Origin: JALZKA01 sp963753385
Lineage (GTDB): Bacteria; Actinomycetota; Thermoleophilia; Solirubrobacterales; 70-9
Direction of reading: 5' to 3'
DNA: 64,000 nt
Assembly (NCBI GenBank): GCA_963753385.1
Contig: CAVWCC010000007.1
Span: 248,001-312,000, forward strand
Shown here piece by piece: positions 43,662-51,968 of the stretch. The position numbers and the translations under genes were made by a program. Every line of letters starts with the position of its first letter. Position 1 is the stretch's first letter. The notes beneath the pieces are model-generated. The model was not told where the DNA came from and ran no database searches. It saw only the letters and a list, made by a program, of their open reading frames with translations.

Positions 43662-44189
43662 ATGCGTTCATCCACACGGTGCTCCGCGCGCCATGTCGAC
43701 TGGGAGGCGCGGATGACCGGGCGGCATCGCTCCGGGTACCGCCACGGCCCTAGACGAGCGCGCCGCGGCGACGTCCGCAGCGCCATCCTCGGCCTCTTGC
43801 GCGAGCGCCAGATGCACGGTTACGAGATGATCCAGGAGCTTGAGGCCCGGACCGGCGGCCGCTGGCGCCCGAGCGCCGGCTCGATCTACCCCACGCTCCA
43901 GTTGCTCGAGGACGAGGGACTGGTCAACGCCGAGGAGGTCGACGGCAAGCGAGTGTTCTCGCTCACCGAATCCGGGACCGAGGCCGCCGCGGCAAGCTCC
44001 GAGGGGCGACTGCCGTGGGACGAGGGCGACCAGGATTCCGCGTATCACCGGCTTCGCTCCGAGGCGTTCCGGGTGCGCGCCGCGCTGCAGCAGGTCGCGC
44101 AGGCGGGAGACGACGACCAGGTGAAGAGGGCGGTCGACCTCCTGGTCGAGACGCGCAAGCGCCTCTACTCGATCCTCGCGGAGGAGTGA
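43662..44189 (+). CDS. PadR-family transcriptional regulator
   Basis: This 175-residue regulator has the PadR winged helix: RGDVRSAILGLLRERQMHGY, SIYPTLQLLEDEGLV and the wing KRVFSLTESG. A C-terminal coiled-coil dimer helix follows. ATG 43662 is chosen because an AAAGGA ribosome site precedes it and a perfect palindromic operator lies just upstream. The frame is open further upstream, but that would cross the operator. PadR proteins often respond to phenolic compounds or drugs; the target here is unknown. Confidence 0.87.
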   Translation: MRSSTRCSARHVDWEARMTGRHRSGYRHGPRRARRGDVRSAILGLLRERQMHGYEMIQELEARTGGRWRPSAGSIYPTLQLLEDEGLVNAEEVDGKRVFSLTESGTEAAAASSEGRLPWDEGDQDSAYHRLRSEAFRVRAALQQVAQAGDDDQVKRAVDLLVETRKRLYSILAEE

Positions 44190-44246
44190 GGCGGGCAGGA
44201 CGGCCGGCGGCGCCCGTAGAGGGCGCCGCCGACCGAGCTCGCCAGG

Positions 44247-44582
44247 CTAGGCGTGCTCGGCTTCGAGCACCTCAGACGCCGCGCGGCTGACGTTCACGGT
44301 GCCTGCCGCAGCCTCGATTCGCTCGATTTCCACGTCGCCGAGCTCGCTGCCGACGAAATCGGCGGCCATCTCGATCGACCGGTCAACGGCCTCGCGGTCG
44401 CTGCAGACGGTGATCGAGAACACGATGTCCTTGCCGACTCGGTCCTCGCCCGCGTTGATCACCTGGTAGGCGACGAACCCGGGTATCTGCTCGACCTGCG
44501 GGGCGAACTTCTCGTCCACCCGGTGCATCAGGTCGTCGACGCGGTCGGCGTCGACCAGGTACTTCCGCACGCTTGCGTACAT
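44247..44582 (-). CDS. Antibiotic-biosynthesis-monooxygenase-like (ABM) domain protein
   Basis: This 111-residue single-domain protein has a ferredoxin-like alpha/beta pattern (MYASVRKYLV, PGFVAYQVIN, FSITVCSDREAVDRS). Such small dimeric proteins include heme-degrading and quinone-forming monooxygenases and many of unknown role. The fold is suggested but no active-site residue can be pinned. A GGAGGGG ribosome site precedes the ATG. It converges on the padR-like gene. Confidence 0.7.
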   Translation of the reverse strand: MYASVRKYLVDADRVDDLMHRVDEKFAPQVEQIPGFVAYQVINAGEDRVGKDIVFSITVCSDREAVDRSIEMAADFVGSELGDVEIERIEAAAGTVNVSRAASEVLEAEHA

Positions 44583-44632
44583 GTCCCCTCCGATCGTTCT
44601 CGGCACGACCCTACACCCGGATCGGCCGAGGT

Positions 44633-45331
44633 CTACTCGGGTTCCCCGGGCTCGTCCGGTTCGTCGGACTCGGCGTAGAGGCTCTCGGCCGCGACCTCGC
44701 CGAGGCGGCGGCTCCAGAGCTTCACGGTGAGGTAAACGTCTTCGCCGAAGCCGTGGACCGCATCGACTGCCACCAGGGTGAAGTCCCCGTCCTGCACCGG
44801 GCACTGGTCGACGACCTCGCCGTCGAGCTCGGCCGTTGCGGCGACCGCCCCGCGCACTAGAGGCAGGCCCCAGACCAGGGTCACGTCGCCGCCGCGCCCG
44901 GCCTCGGATTTCCAGGCCCCGATCACGTCGTCGGAGAGGTCGACCTGCCAGTCGGGGTTGTCCGCGGACGTCACGTCGGTGAAGTCCGCCTTGGCCCGGA
45001 ACTCGCCGAAGTCCCCGTCCTTCGCCGGGATGAACGAGACCCAGCCGTAGTACTCGACGAGGACCGCCTCCGTGCCCTCTGGGGAGTCGCTCGGCACCGA
45101 CGGCTCCTTGGCGCGCGCGGTCGCCGGCACGTAGACCCGCCCGCCCCAGGCGCGGTCAGGGAACCAGCGGATCGTCTCCGGATCGAGCGGCGATCCCGCC
45201 TCGCCCGCGAGCGGCTCGCACGCCTTCGCGAACTCCGCCGTGAGGCGCTCGGCGAAACGGCCCTGGACCTTGCCCTCCTGGGAGGCGTCGGCGAGGAAGC
45301 GGGGGAACGGGCGGGCCGTCGGTGGGCTCAT
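44633..45331 (-). CDS. Conserved-looking hypothetical protein
   Basis: This 232-residue soluble acidic protein starts MSPPTARPFPRFLADASQ and has a Trp-rich beta-type core (YYGWVSFIPAK, VTLVWGLPL). The acidic tail ends DEPDEPGEPE. No motif is recognised. The ATG start is divergent from the secreted protein gene at 45396. It lies 50 bases upstream of the ABM gene on the same strand. I leave its function open. Confidence 0.6.
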   Translation of the reverse strand: MSPPTARPFPRFLADASQEGKVQGRFAERLTAEFAKACEPLAGEAGSPLDPETIRWFPDRAWGGRVYVPATARAKEPSVPSDSPEGTEAVLVEYYGWVSFIPAKDGDFGEFRAKADFTDVTSADNPDWQVDLSDDVIGAWKSEAGRGGDVTLVWGLPLVRGAVAATAELDGEVVDQCPVQDGDFTLVAVDAVHGFGEDVYLTVKLWSRRLGEVAAESLYAESDEPDEPGEPE

Positions 45332-45395
45332 TGGGTGGACAAGCCTAGTGGCGGGACGTAGGGTGGCGCGAACTCACCGAAGGGGAGGACTCAGG

Positions 45396-45755
45396 ATGCG
45401 ACGGAGCCTGTTGTTGATTGCCGGTGGAGCGCTCGTGCTGTCGCTCACCGCCCCGGCCGTGGCGCACGACAAGAGCTACAAGACGCGGCTGACGATCTCG
45501 GAGCCGCAGCCGTTCGAGTACGAGGGAGACGTGATCTCCCGCTCGAGGAAGTGCGTGCGCAACCGCGAGCTCGTGATCTGGCACGACGTGCCGGCCGGCG
45601 ATGACGAGCGGATCGCCGACTTCCAGGCGAACCGAAGGGGGCATTGGTCGTTCATCTTCGTCGGCGAGGAGTACTACGTCACAGCGAAGAGGGTCGTGAG
45701 GAGTCCCGGCGACCACCAGCACGTCTGCAAGGGCGACCGCTCGCCGACGGCCTGA
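45396..45755 (+). CDS. Small secreted protein with paired cysteines
   Basis: This 119-residue protein has a signal peptide (to about residue 22, APAVAHDK). The mature part has a beta-strand pattern and two Cys (in SRKCVRN and HVCKGD). The region FEYEGDVISRSRKCVRNREL looks like a small lectin- or transthyretin-like strand pair, but no family is certain. A GGGGAGGA ribosome site precedes the ATG. Confidence 0.6.
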   Translation: MRRSLLLIAGGALVLSLTAPAVAHDKSYKTRLTISEPQPFEYEGDVISRSRKCVRNRELVIWHDVPAGDDERIADFQANRRGHWSFIFVGEEYYVTAKRVVRSPGDHQHVCKGDRSPTA

Positions 45756-45778
45756 CGCCCCGCCGGCGCTCAGCCGCG

Positions 45779-47389
45779 CTAGCGCTTGATGCGCCGGAAG
45801 CGGAACTTGGCAGGGGTGGGATCGGCGTTGAGAGGGGTATCAGTGGCAACCACCTGGAAGACGTGTTTGCCGCGCTTGACCCGCGGCCGATAGGGAGACA
45901 CACACGCTCTGAACGGCCTCGAATCAAGCCGGCATTGGAACGTCGACGCCTCGTCAGCCTCGAACTTGAACGTGACCCTGGCCCTCCTAGTCTTCTTGGG
46001 AGGGGTCTTGGTCAGAGTCGTTTGCGGTGGATCGCAGTCGGGAGGAGGCGGTGGGACGAACTCGTCGGCGCCGATATCGCGGCGGTTCACGTTGCCGGAG
46101 CAGCCGGGGGTTGCGTCCAGAGCCCGAGGGTCGCCGTCGAAATCGGTCGTTGCCCCGGGACTGGCAGGGTTACCCAGATCGAGCAGGGACGAGCCGGGCA
46201 GGAGATGAAGGTCTCCGTTCGTCGGGTCGACCAGCATCGGGTCCGCGTTGCTGATGAAGTTGTGGCACCCGGTCGTGTCACCGGCATCGGGCGGACCGTT
46301 CGAGTGCGTGATCGTGCAGGTTGACGTCGCGCCCGCAGCGGAGGAGTCGACGATGCTCGAGTCCATCGTCAGGGCGGCGTTGTTGAGGAGGATCGCGTTT
46401 CCGCTGCCCACAACGGTGACATTGGTCGCCGTGGCGCTGGTGGTCGGGCCACCACTGCCGGTATCGGTGAGGTGCAGGCCGGCCACGCTATTCCCCCAGA
46501 CGCGGTCACCCTCCAGGGTCGTACCCGTCGAATCGTTCGCGACCAATACGCCCGTGGCCTGGTCGGTGATCTCGTTTCGGACAAGGGCGACCGCGCCCGT
46601 GACCTCGATTCCGATGACGCTGGCTCCGCTGGCCGTGATCCGGTTCTCCCGGATCGTCACAGCCGATGATCCGTGGACCAGAATCGCCCGCCCGACAAAG
46701 GGAGCGAAGTGGGTTCCCGTGATCTGATTCTCGGCGACCAGCGTGGGATCCGACGCGACAGTGCTGACCTGGATCGCGAGGTTGAAGCCGCTGAAGCTGT
46801 TCTCGACGACCGAGGCCGGGGTGACGGCGAAGACCCCCAGCCGACTCCGAGTCCCGGAAGGGGCGGGATCGGCGAACGAGTTGTCGTGGATCGTCGAGCC
46901 GGGGGTAGAAGTGTTCACCAGGACACCGACTGCCGCGGAGGCATCAGGGTCGTTGAAGGAATTCGAATCCACCTCGGCCGGCCCGTTCAGGGCCACACCG
47001 TTGGCATCGCCCCAGATCCGAAGCCCGCGGATGTGGCCGGCGCCCGACGGAGCGACGGTAACGGCGGTTCCGGCACCACCATCGATCGTCGCCTGGACGG
47101 TTCCATCCGCAGGCACGAAGTCCTGAAACTCAAGCGAGCGACCATCGGTGAGCGTCACGCTCTCGGCGTAGCTCCCGCTGTCGATGAGGATGCGATCCCC
47201 GGCGCCGGAGTTCGCCACCGCGTAAGCGATCGTCGCGCATGGGGTGGGGAGTGGGCAGGTCGCACTCGAATTGGCGCCGGTCTCGGCATCGACGTAGCGG
47301 TCGTCGGCAGCTGCGGCGGCCGGCGATAGCGCAAGCCCGCCGAGCACCACGGTCAGCGCCAATCCCCACCTCGTTCGCTTCCGTGCCAC
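45779..47389 (-). CDS. Secreted right-handed beta-helix surface protein
   Basis: This secreted protein of about 536 residues has a signal peptide to about residue 28. A parallel beta-helix follows (repeats with Asn ladders such as ENSFSGFNLAIQVS and ENRITASGASVIG). A module at about 380-450 ends NVNRRDIGADEF and has the residue pattern of 'choice-of-anchor' domains. The last 80 residues are an Ig-like Cys domain (FQCRLDSRPFRACVSPYRP). It may bind polysaccharide or act as an adhesin; no lyase site is evident. The GTG start at 47389 is 14 bases after galT. Confidence 0.78.
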   Translation of the reverse strand: MARKRTRWGLALTVVLGGLALSPAAAAADDRYVDAETGANSSATCPLPTPCATIAYAVANSGAGDRILIDSGSYAESVTLTDGRSLEFQDFVPADGTVQATIDGGAGTAVTVAPSGAGHIRGLRIWGDANGVALNGPAEVDSNSFNDPDASAAVGVLVNTSTPGSTIHDNSFADPAPSGTRSRLGVFAVTPASVVENSFSGFNLAIQVSTVASDPTLVAENQITGTHFAPFVGRAILVHGSSAVTIRENRITASGASVIGIEVTGAVALVRNEITDQATGVLVANDSTGTTLEGDRVWGNSVAGLHLTDTGSGGPTTSATATNVTVVGSGNAILLNNAALTMDSSIVDSSAAGATSTCTITHSNGPPDAGDTTGCHNFISNADPMLVDPTNGDLHLLPGSSLLDLGNPASPGATTDFDGDPRALDATPGCSGNVNRRDIGADEFVPPPPPDCDPPQTTLTKTPPKKTRRARVTFKFEADEASTFQCRLDSRPFRACVSPYRPRVKRGKHVFQVVATDTPLNADPTPAKFRFRRIKR

Positions 47390-47403
47390 GGTTGCTGAAA
47401 ACC

Positions 47404-48468
47404 TTACGACGTTGCCTGGCCGAGCGCCTCCCGCAGATCGCCCGCCGCGCGCTCCGGCGGGTAAGTGTTGATGTCGACGCCCGTGCCGAGCTCGAAGCCG
47501 GCGCGGATCGTGAGGCGCGGGAGCAGGTCGATGTGCCAGCAGAACTCCTCGGTGCCGCGCGGTGCGGTCCGGATCCACAGGTTGAACTGCGGGAGCGCAC
47601 CGAAGACCGCCTCGAGCGCGCGTAGCGCCGTGGCGAGCATCGCCGCTCCGCCCTGGCCCTCGGCTTCGAAGGACGGCTCCGGGCGCCGCGGGATGATCCG
47701 CAGCTCGAAGGGCGAGCGCGACGCCCAGGGACAGACCAGGAGCGCCTCGTCGTCGATCGCCACGAGCCGGTCGCGGCGGCGGACCTCCTCGGTCGCGACG
47801 TCGCCCAGCAGGTGCGAGCCCATCGTTCGCTGGTGGTACGCGGTCGCACGCTCGCGCTCGCGCGCGATCTCGGCCGGGACGAACCGCAGGCCGTAGAGCT
47901 GGGCATGGGTATGCTCGAGCGAGGCGCCGGCGAGCGGGCCCTCGTTCACGATCAGGTGCACGTAGGACGCGTGCTCGCCGACCGCCCGCATCCGCTCTCG
48001 CCACCCCTCGAAGGCCACGTTGAGCTCGTCGTCCGAGAGCCCGGCGAGCGAGGTCTCGTGTCGCGGCGTGGCCACGATCACCTCGTGCGAACCCTCGGCC
48101 GGCTGCGACGCGAACAGGTCCGGGTCGCCGGTTCGCCGCGAGTCGGCTAGCGGATCCGCGGCGCTTGAGAGCCCCGTCTCCGGCGCCTCTTCGGCCCCGG
48201 CGTCGGTGCCTCCGAGCACCGGATAGAGATTCGGCACCGACCGCACCCGCCAGCCTGGCGTATCCGCGTCGCCGCCTCCGGGCCGGTCGGCCCAGACCTC
48301 GGGCGGAGTGCGGTCCTCGCGCCCCTCGCAGAAGGGGCAGGTCTCGGCCGCGTCGGGCGCAGGCTCGGCCGGCGCCGGAGCGAACGCATCCGGGCGCTCG
48401 GCTCGGCCGGGTGCGAGGACGACCCGCAGCCCGGTGAGCTGATCTATGCGGACCTCGGGAGCGGTCAG
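47404..48468 (-). CDS. Galactose-1-phosphate uridylyltransferase-like protein
   Basis: This protein of about 354 residues resembles GalT. It has a Zn-type Cys pair in CPFCEGRED and the HIT motif HTHAQLYGL, where the usual GalT active-site motif is HPH. The late CWHIDLLPR also carries a conserved His. It probably transfers a nucleotide between sugar phosphates. No ATG, GTG or TTG start is available between the upstream gene's stop and the conserved N-terminus (PEVRIDQLTGLRVVLAPGR). The best choice is CTG 48468, overlapping the slipin TGA as CTGA, so the start is uncertain. Confidence 0.78.
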   Translation of the reverse strand: MTAPEVRIDQLTGLRVVLAPGRAERPDAFAPAPAEPAPDAAETCPFCEGREDRTPPEVWADRPGGGDADTPGWRVRSVPNLYPVLGGTDAGAEEAPETGLSSAADPLADSRRTGDPDLFASQPAEGSHEVIVATPRHETSLAGLSDDELNVAFEGWRERMRAVGEHASYVHLIVNEGPLAGASLEHTHAQLYGLRFVPAEIARERERATAYHQRTMGSHLLGDVATEEVRRRDRLVAIDDEALLVCPWASRSPFELRIIPRRPEPSFEAEGQGGAAMLATALRALEAVFGALPQFNLWIRTAPRGTEEFCWHIDLLPRLTIRAGFELGTGVDINTYPPERAAGDLREALGQATS

Positions 48469-49286
48469 CTCGGCGGGATCGGCTGGCCGGACTCGGGCGG
48501 CGCGGCCGGGGTCCGCGTGTCCTCGTGCCCTGGCGGCGTGAACCCCTTGAAGGCGGTCAACAGGTCGATCGGCAGAGGGAACACGATCGTCGTGTTCTGG
48601 TTGACGCCCATCTCGAGCAACGTCTGCAGGTAGCGGAGCTGAAGCGTCGCCGGGTTCTGGCTGATGATGTCGGCCGCCTGGCTGAGCTTCTCCGATGCCT
48701 GATACTCGCCGTCGGCCGAGATCACCTTGGCGCGTCGCTCGCGCTCGGCCTCCGCCTGTCGCGCGATCGCCCGCTGCATGTCGGCGGGCAGTTCGACGTC
48801 CTTGACCTCGACCGTCGTGACCTTCACGCCCCACGGCTCGGTCTGCTCGTCGATGATCTGCTGGAGCTCGATGTTGAGCCGCTCGCGCTCGGCCAGCAGT
48901 GAGTCGAGCTCCGCCTTGCCGAGCACCGAACGGAGGGTCGTCTGCGCGATCTGCGACGTCGCGAGCAGGTAGTTCTCGACGTCGGTGATCGCCTTGTTGG
49001 GGTCGACCACGCGAAAGTAGGCGACGGCGTTCACCCGCACCGTGACGTTGTCCTTCGTGATGACCTCCTGCGGCGGCACGTTCAGGGTCACCGTCCGCAG
49101 GTCAACTCGGACCATCTGGTCGATGATCGGGATCAGGATGATCAGGCCCGGGCCCTTCTGGGCGATCAGGCGGCCGAGGCGGAAGATGACGCCGCGCTCG
49201 TACTCGCGGAGGATCCGGATCGCCGCGGCGAGCAGGAGCAAAAGGAGGACGGCGAGTACCGCGACGACCACGAGTGCTGCTGACAT
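48465..49286 (-). CDS. Slipin/stomatin-like SPFH (band 7) protein
   Basis: This protein of about 273 residues has one N-terminal membrane helix and the SPFH domain (EYERGVIFRLGRL, QMVRVDLRTVTLNVPPQEVIT). A coiled-coil helix follows (AEAERERRAKVISADGEYQASEKL). Such proteins form rings in the membrane and pair with NfeD partners. Its ATG overlaps the nfeD stop as TGATG, with AAGGAG just before, so the two are translationally coupled. Membrane-domain organisation or stress resistance is likely from family knowledge. Confidence 0.92.
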   Translation of the reverse strand: MSAALVVVAVLAVLLLLLLAAAIRILREYERGVIFRLGRLIAQKGPGLIILIPIIDQMVRVDLRTVTLNVPPQEVITKDNVTVRVNAVAYFRVVDPNKAITDVENYLLATSQIAQTTLRSVLGKAELDSLLAERERLNIELQQIIDEQTEPWGVKVTTVEVKDVELPADMQRAIARQAEAERERRAKVISADGEYQASEKLSQAADIISQNPATLQLRYLQTLLEMGVNQNTTIVFPLPIDLLTAFKGFTPPGHEDTRTPAAPPESGQPIPPS

Positions 49287-50620
49287 CAACCGGCTCCTTC
49301 TGATGGTGTTTCGGGACGGTCGGGCACGGTCCGGACCTTGAGCGTCAGGCCGTCCACCGACTCGACCCGCACTCTAGTCCCTGGCGGAATCGGCCCGGCG
49401 CCGGACTCGTCCGCGGCCTCGGCGCGCCAGAGCGCGCCGTGGACGAACACCTGCCCGACCGGGTCGATCGCGACGCGGACGTCACCCTCCGAGCCCGGCA
49501 GCTCCTCCTCGCCCGTCCACACCGGATTGCGCCTCGCCTCCACCACCTTCTTGACCGCGATCAGCAGCAGCCCACCCAGCACTACTGCGACGCCGATCAC
49601 GAGCGGAGCGGAGATCTCGAACCCCTCGGAGTCCGTGTCGAAGAGCATCAACCCGGAGACCGCCAGTGCGATCACCCCGATCACGCCGAGGATGCCGAAC
49701 GTCGCGAGGTGGGCCTCGGCGATGATCAGGCCGATGCCCGCGACGAGCAGGATGATCCCCGCGGCGGTCACCGGGAGCTGCGCGGTCCCGTAGAGCCCGA
49801 GCACGAACGAGACCAGCCCGACGGCGCCCGGAAGGAGCAGGCCAGGGCTGAACAGCTCGATCGCGAGGCCGAGGATCCCGACCAGGATCAGGAGGAAGGC
49901 GACGTTCGGGTTGACGATCACCTGGAGAACGTCGTACTGGAGCGGCATGTCCCGGTTCTCGATCTCGAGCCCGTCGGTCGAGAGCGCGCCCGCCTTTGGC
50001 CCCTGGACGACGAACCCGTCGAGCTGCCGCAGCAGGTCGTCCTGGTCGGTCGCGATCAGATCGATCAGGCCGGCGTCGAGCGCCTCGACCGCGGTCACGT
50101 TGGTCGCGTCGCGGACCATCTCCTCGGCGAGCTCCGGGTTGCGACCGTGCGCCGAGGCGAGCGCCCGCACGTAGGCCGCGGCATCGTTCTCGATCTTCCG
50201 GCCAAGCACCTCGTCGATGTCAGCCCCCGAGATCGAGATCGGCGAGGCCGAGCCGATGTTCGTTTGCGGCGCCATCGCCGCCACGTCCGCCGCCTGGGTC
50301 ACGAACAGCCCGGCCGACGCGGCCCTCGCACCGTCCGGCGACACGTAGACGACGACGGGCATCGGCGCCGCGATGACGTCCTTGACGATCTCCCGCATCG
50401 AGGTGTCAAGGCCACCCGGCGTGTCGAGCCGGATGATCACCAGCTCGGCGCCGTCGTCGGCGGCGTCCTCGAGCGCGCTGGAGATCCACGACTCCGTCGC
50501 GGGGTCGATCGAGCCGGGCAACTCGATCGACACGGCGAGGCCGGAGCCGTCCTGCGCCGGAGCCGAGACGGCCATCGCGAGGCCCGCGCCGAGCGCAAGG
50601 AGCGAGAGCCGCAATCGCAT
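49286..50620 (-). CDS. nfeD: NfeD-family membrane-bound serine protease
   Basis: This 444-residue protein has a signal peptide and a ClpP-like protease domain with Ser in RAASAGLFV and Lys in GRKIENDAAAY. Four or more membrane helices follow (about 235-345), then a C-terminal OB-fold NfeD domain (WTGEEELPGSEGDVRVAIDP). This is the long NfeD1b form, encoded next to its slipin partner, which it is thought to process. The start ATG 50620 is followed by a normal signal sequence. Confidence 0.92.
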   Translation of the reverse strand: MRLRLSLLALGAGLAMAVSAPAQDGSGLAVSIELPGSIDPATESWISSALEDAADDGAELVIIRLDTPGGLDTSMREIVKDVIAAPMPVVVYVSPDGARAASAGLFVTQAADVAAMAPQTNIGSASPISISGADIDEVLGRKIENDAAAYVRALASAHGRNPELAEEMVRDATNVTAVEALDAGLIDLIATDQDDLLRQLDGFVVQGPKAGALSTDGLEIENRDMPLQYDVLQVIVNPNVAFLLILVGILGLAIELFSPGLLLPGAVGLVSFVLGLYGTAQLPVTAAGIILLVAGIGLIIAEAHLATFGILGVIGVIALAVSGLMLFDTDSEGFEISAPLVIGVAVVLGGLLLIAVKKVVEARRNPVWTGEEELPGSEGDVRVAIDPVGQVFVHGALWRAEAADESGAGPIPPGTRVRVESVDGLTLKVRTVPDRPETPSEGAG

Positions 50621-50754
50621 GCGGCAATTATCCGCCTACAAGCAGCTATGGCCTCGCCCACACCAAGAAAGGCGTGGGCGCGCCCCGGTCGAGTGTCGAC
50701 TTTGTTTCGCCTGGGGCCACTAAGTCGACGCTCGCTGCAGTTCCGGGGCGGCGG

Positions 50755-51180
50755 CTACGGAGCGACCGGGACGCCCGGGTTCCCGAACATCAGGAACCAG
50801 CCGGTGCAGACGATGCCGACGAGGATCGTCGCCATCATCACGATGTCCTCGATCGGGTGGGTGTTCGGGCCGGTGTGGCGCTCGGCCGAAAGGCTCCGGT
50901 TCCAGGCGTAGCGGACGGGCTTGCCGTCGTCGTGGATCGCCCAGGCCTTGAGCCATGCGAGAAGCAGCGCGAGGAGCGAGTAGGAGGCGACGATCCCGAG
51001 CAGTGCGACGCCGAGACCCGAGAACGATGGGGCGGTCCCGCCCTGGAGCTGTGATCCGACCCAGACCCAGAGATAGGGGACGCCCGCGCCGAACATGATG
51101 ATCGCGACGATCGCGATCGGCCAGCGCAGGACGCTCCAGATGCCCCTGCCGGTGCGGCGAACTGCTTCCATCGCGCTCAT
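50755..51180 (-). CDS. Small membrane protein
   Basis: This 141-residue protein has three hydrophobic helices (about 18-40, 55-80 and 112-132). A polar loop between the second and third contains KAWAIHDDGKPVRYAWNRS. It starts at ATG 51180 or 51171. No domain is recognised. It lies between the thioredoxin-like gene and nfeD on the same strand and could act in the envelope. The 134 bases between it and nfeD show no obvious signal. Confidence 0.65.
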   Translation of the reverse strand: MSAMEAVRRTGRGIWSVLRWPIAIVAIIMFGAGVPYLWVWVGSQLQGGTAPSFSGLGVALLGIVASYSLLALLLAWLKAWAIHDDGKPVRYAWNRSLSAERHTGPNTHPIEDIVMMATILVGIVCTGWFLMFGNPGVPVAP

Positions 51181-51219
51181 TGTGACAGCAGGGGGAAGGG
51201 TTGCTACCGGACCGTAGCT

Positions 51220-51810
51220 TTACCCTGCGGTCGCGTACCGGTCGACATCGGCGGCGAGCGTCGCCTCGTCCGAGTAGGGGCCGAGCTTCGTGAACGTGAT
51301 CTCGCCGCTCGCGTCGATGAAGAGGGTCGACGGAAACTCGCGGCCGGCCCCGATCGAGTTCGCGATCTCCTTGTCCGGATCGAGGTAGCTCGGATAGGGC
51401 AACGGCAGCTCGGCCAGGAACTCCGCGCCCGTTACCGGGCCATCGTCTGAGAGCAGGCCGAGGAACGCGATCTCGTTCTCGCGCTCGATCGCCTGCGCCT
51501 GGAAGAACGGGAACTCCTCGCGACAGGGTCCGCACCACGACGCCCACTTGTTGACGACCACTGGGACGCCGTCGAGCTCGGCCAGCCGCGCCTCGAAGCC
51601 CTCGAGGCCCTCGTCGAGGATCTCGTTGGCCTGCTCGCGAAGCGAGACGAGCTCCGGCGGGGCATCGGCGAGCGGAGCGGTGGCCTCGTCGAGGCTCAGT
51701 TCGGTCGCCGGAGTGCCCGAATCGCCCTCGTCGTCACGCGTGACCACGACGACCACGACGAGCGCAATCAACGCGCACGTCAGGATGCCAATCACCGCTC
51801 TAGAGCTCAT
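51220..51810 (-). CDS. TlpA/ResA-like membrane-anchored thioredoxin
   Basis: This protein of about 196 residues has an N-terminal membrane anchor (residues about 5-25) and a thioredoxin domain with the redox motif WCGPC in NKWASWCGPCREE. A cis-Pro strand follows (EFPSTLFID). It probably reduces disulfides outside the membrane, for example in apocytochrome c maturation. A GGAGG precedes ATG 51810. The ccm genes lie elsewhere in this window (61.6-63.8 kb), so a link is possible but not shown. Confidence 0.87.
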   Translation of the reverse strand: MSSRAVIGILTCALIALVVVVVVTRDDEGDSGTPATELSLDEATAPLADAPPELVSLREQANEILDEGLEGFEARLAELDGVPVVVNKWASWCGPCREEFPFFQAQAIERENEIAFLGLLSDDGPVTGAEFLAELPLPYPSYLDPDKEIANSIGAGREFPSTLFIDASGEITFTKLGPYSDEATLAADVDRYATAG

Positions 51811-51968
51811 CCGCCGCCTCCGGGTGGTACTTTTCAGGTGGTCCTGCAATGGACCGCGGGGGCACCGGCCAGGCAGAGGGGAAAGCCGCGCCGACCGCCT
51901 CCACGAGCTTACATCGCTCGTCTCCGCGCCCTATGCGCCCAGGCGGGCACCTCACCGAAAGCCTTTCG

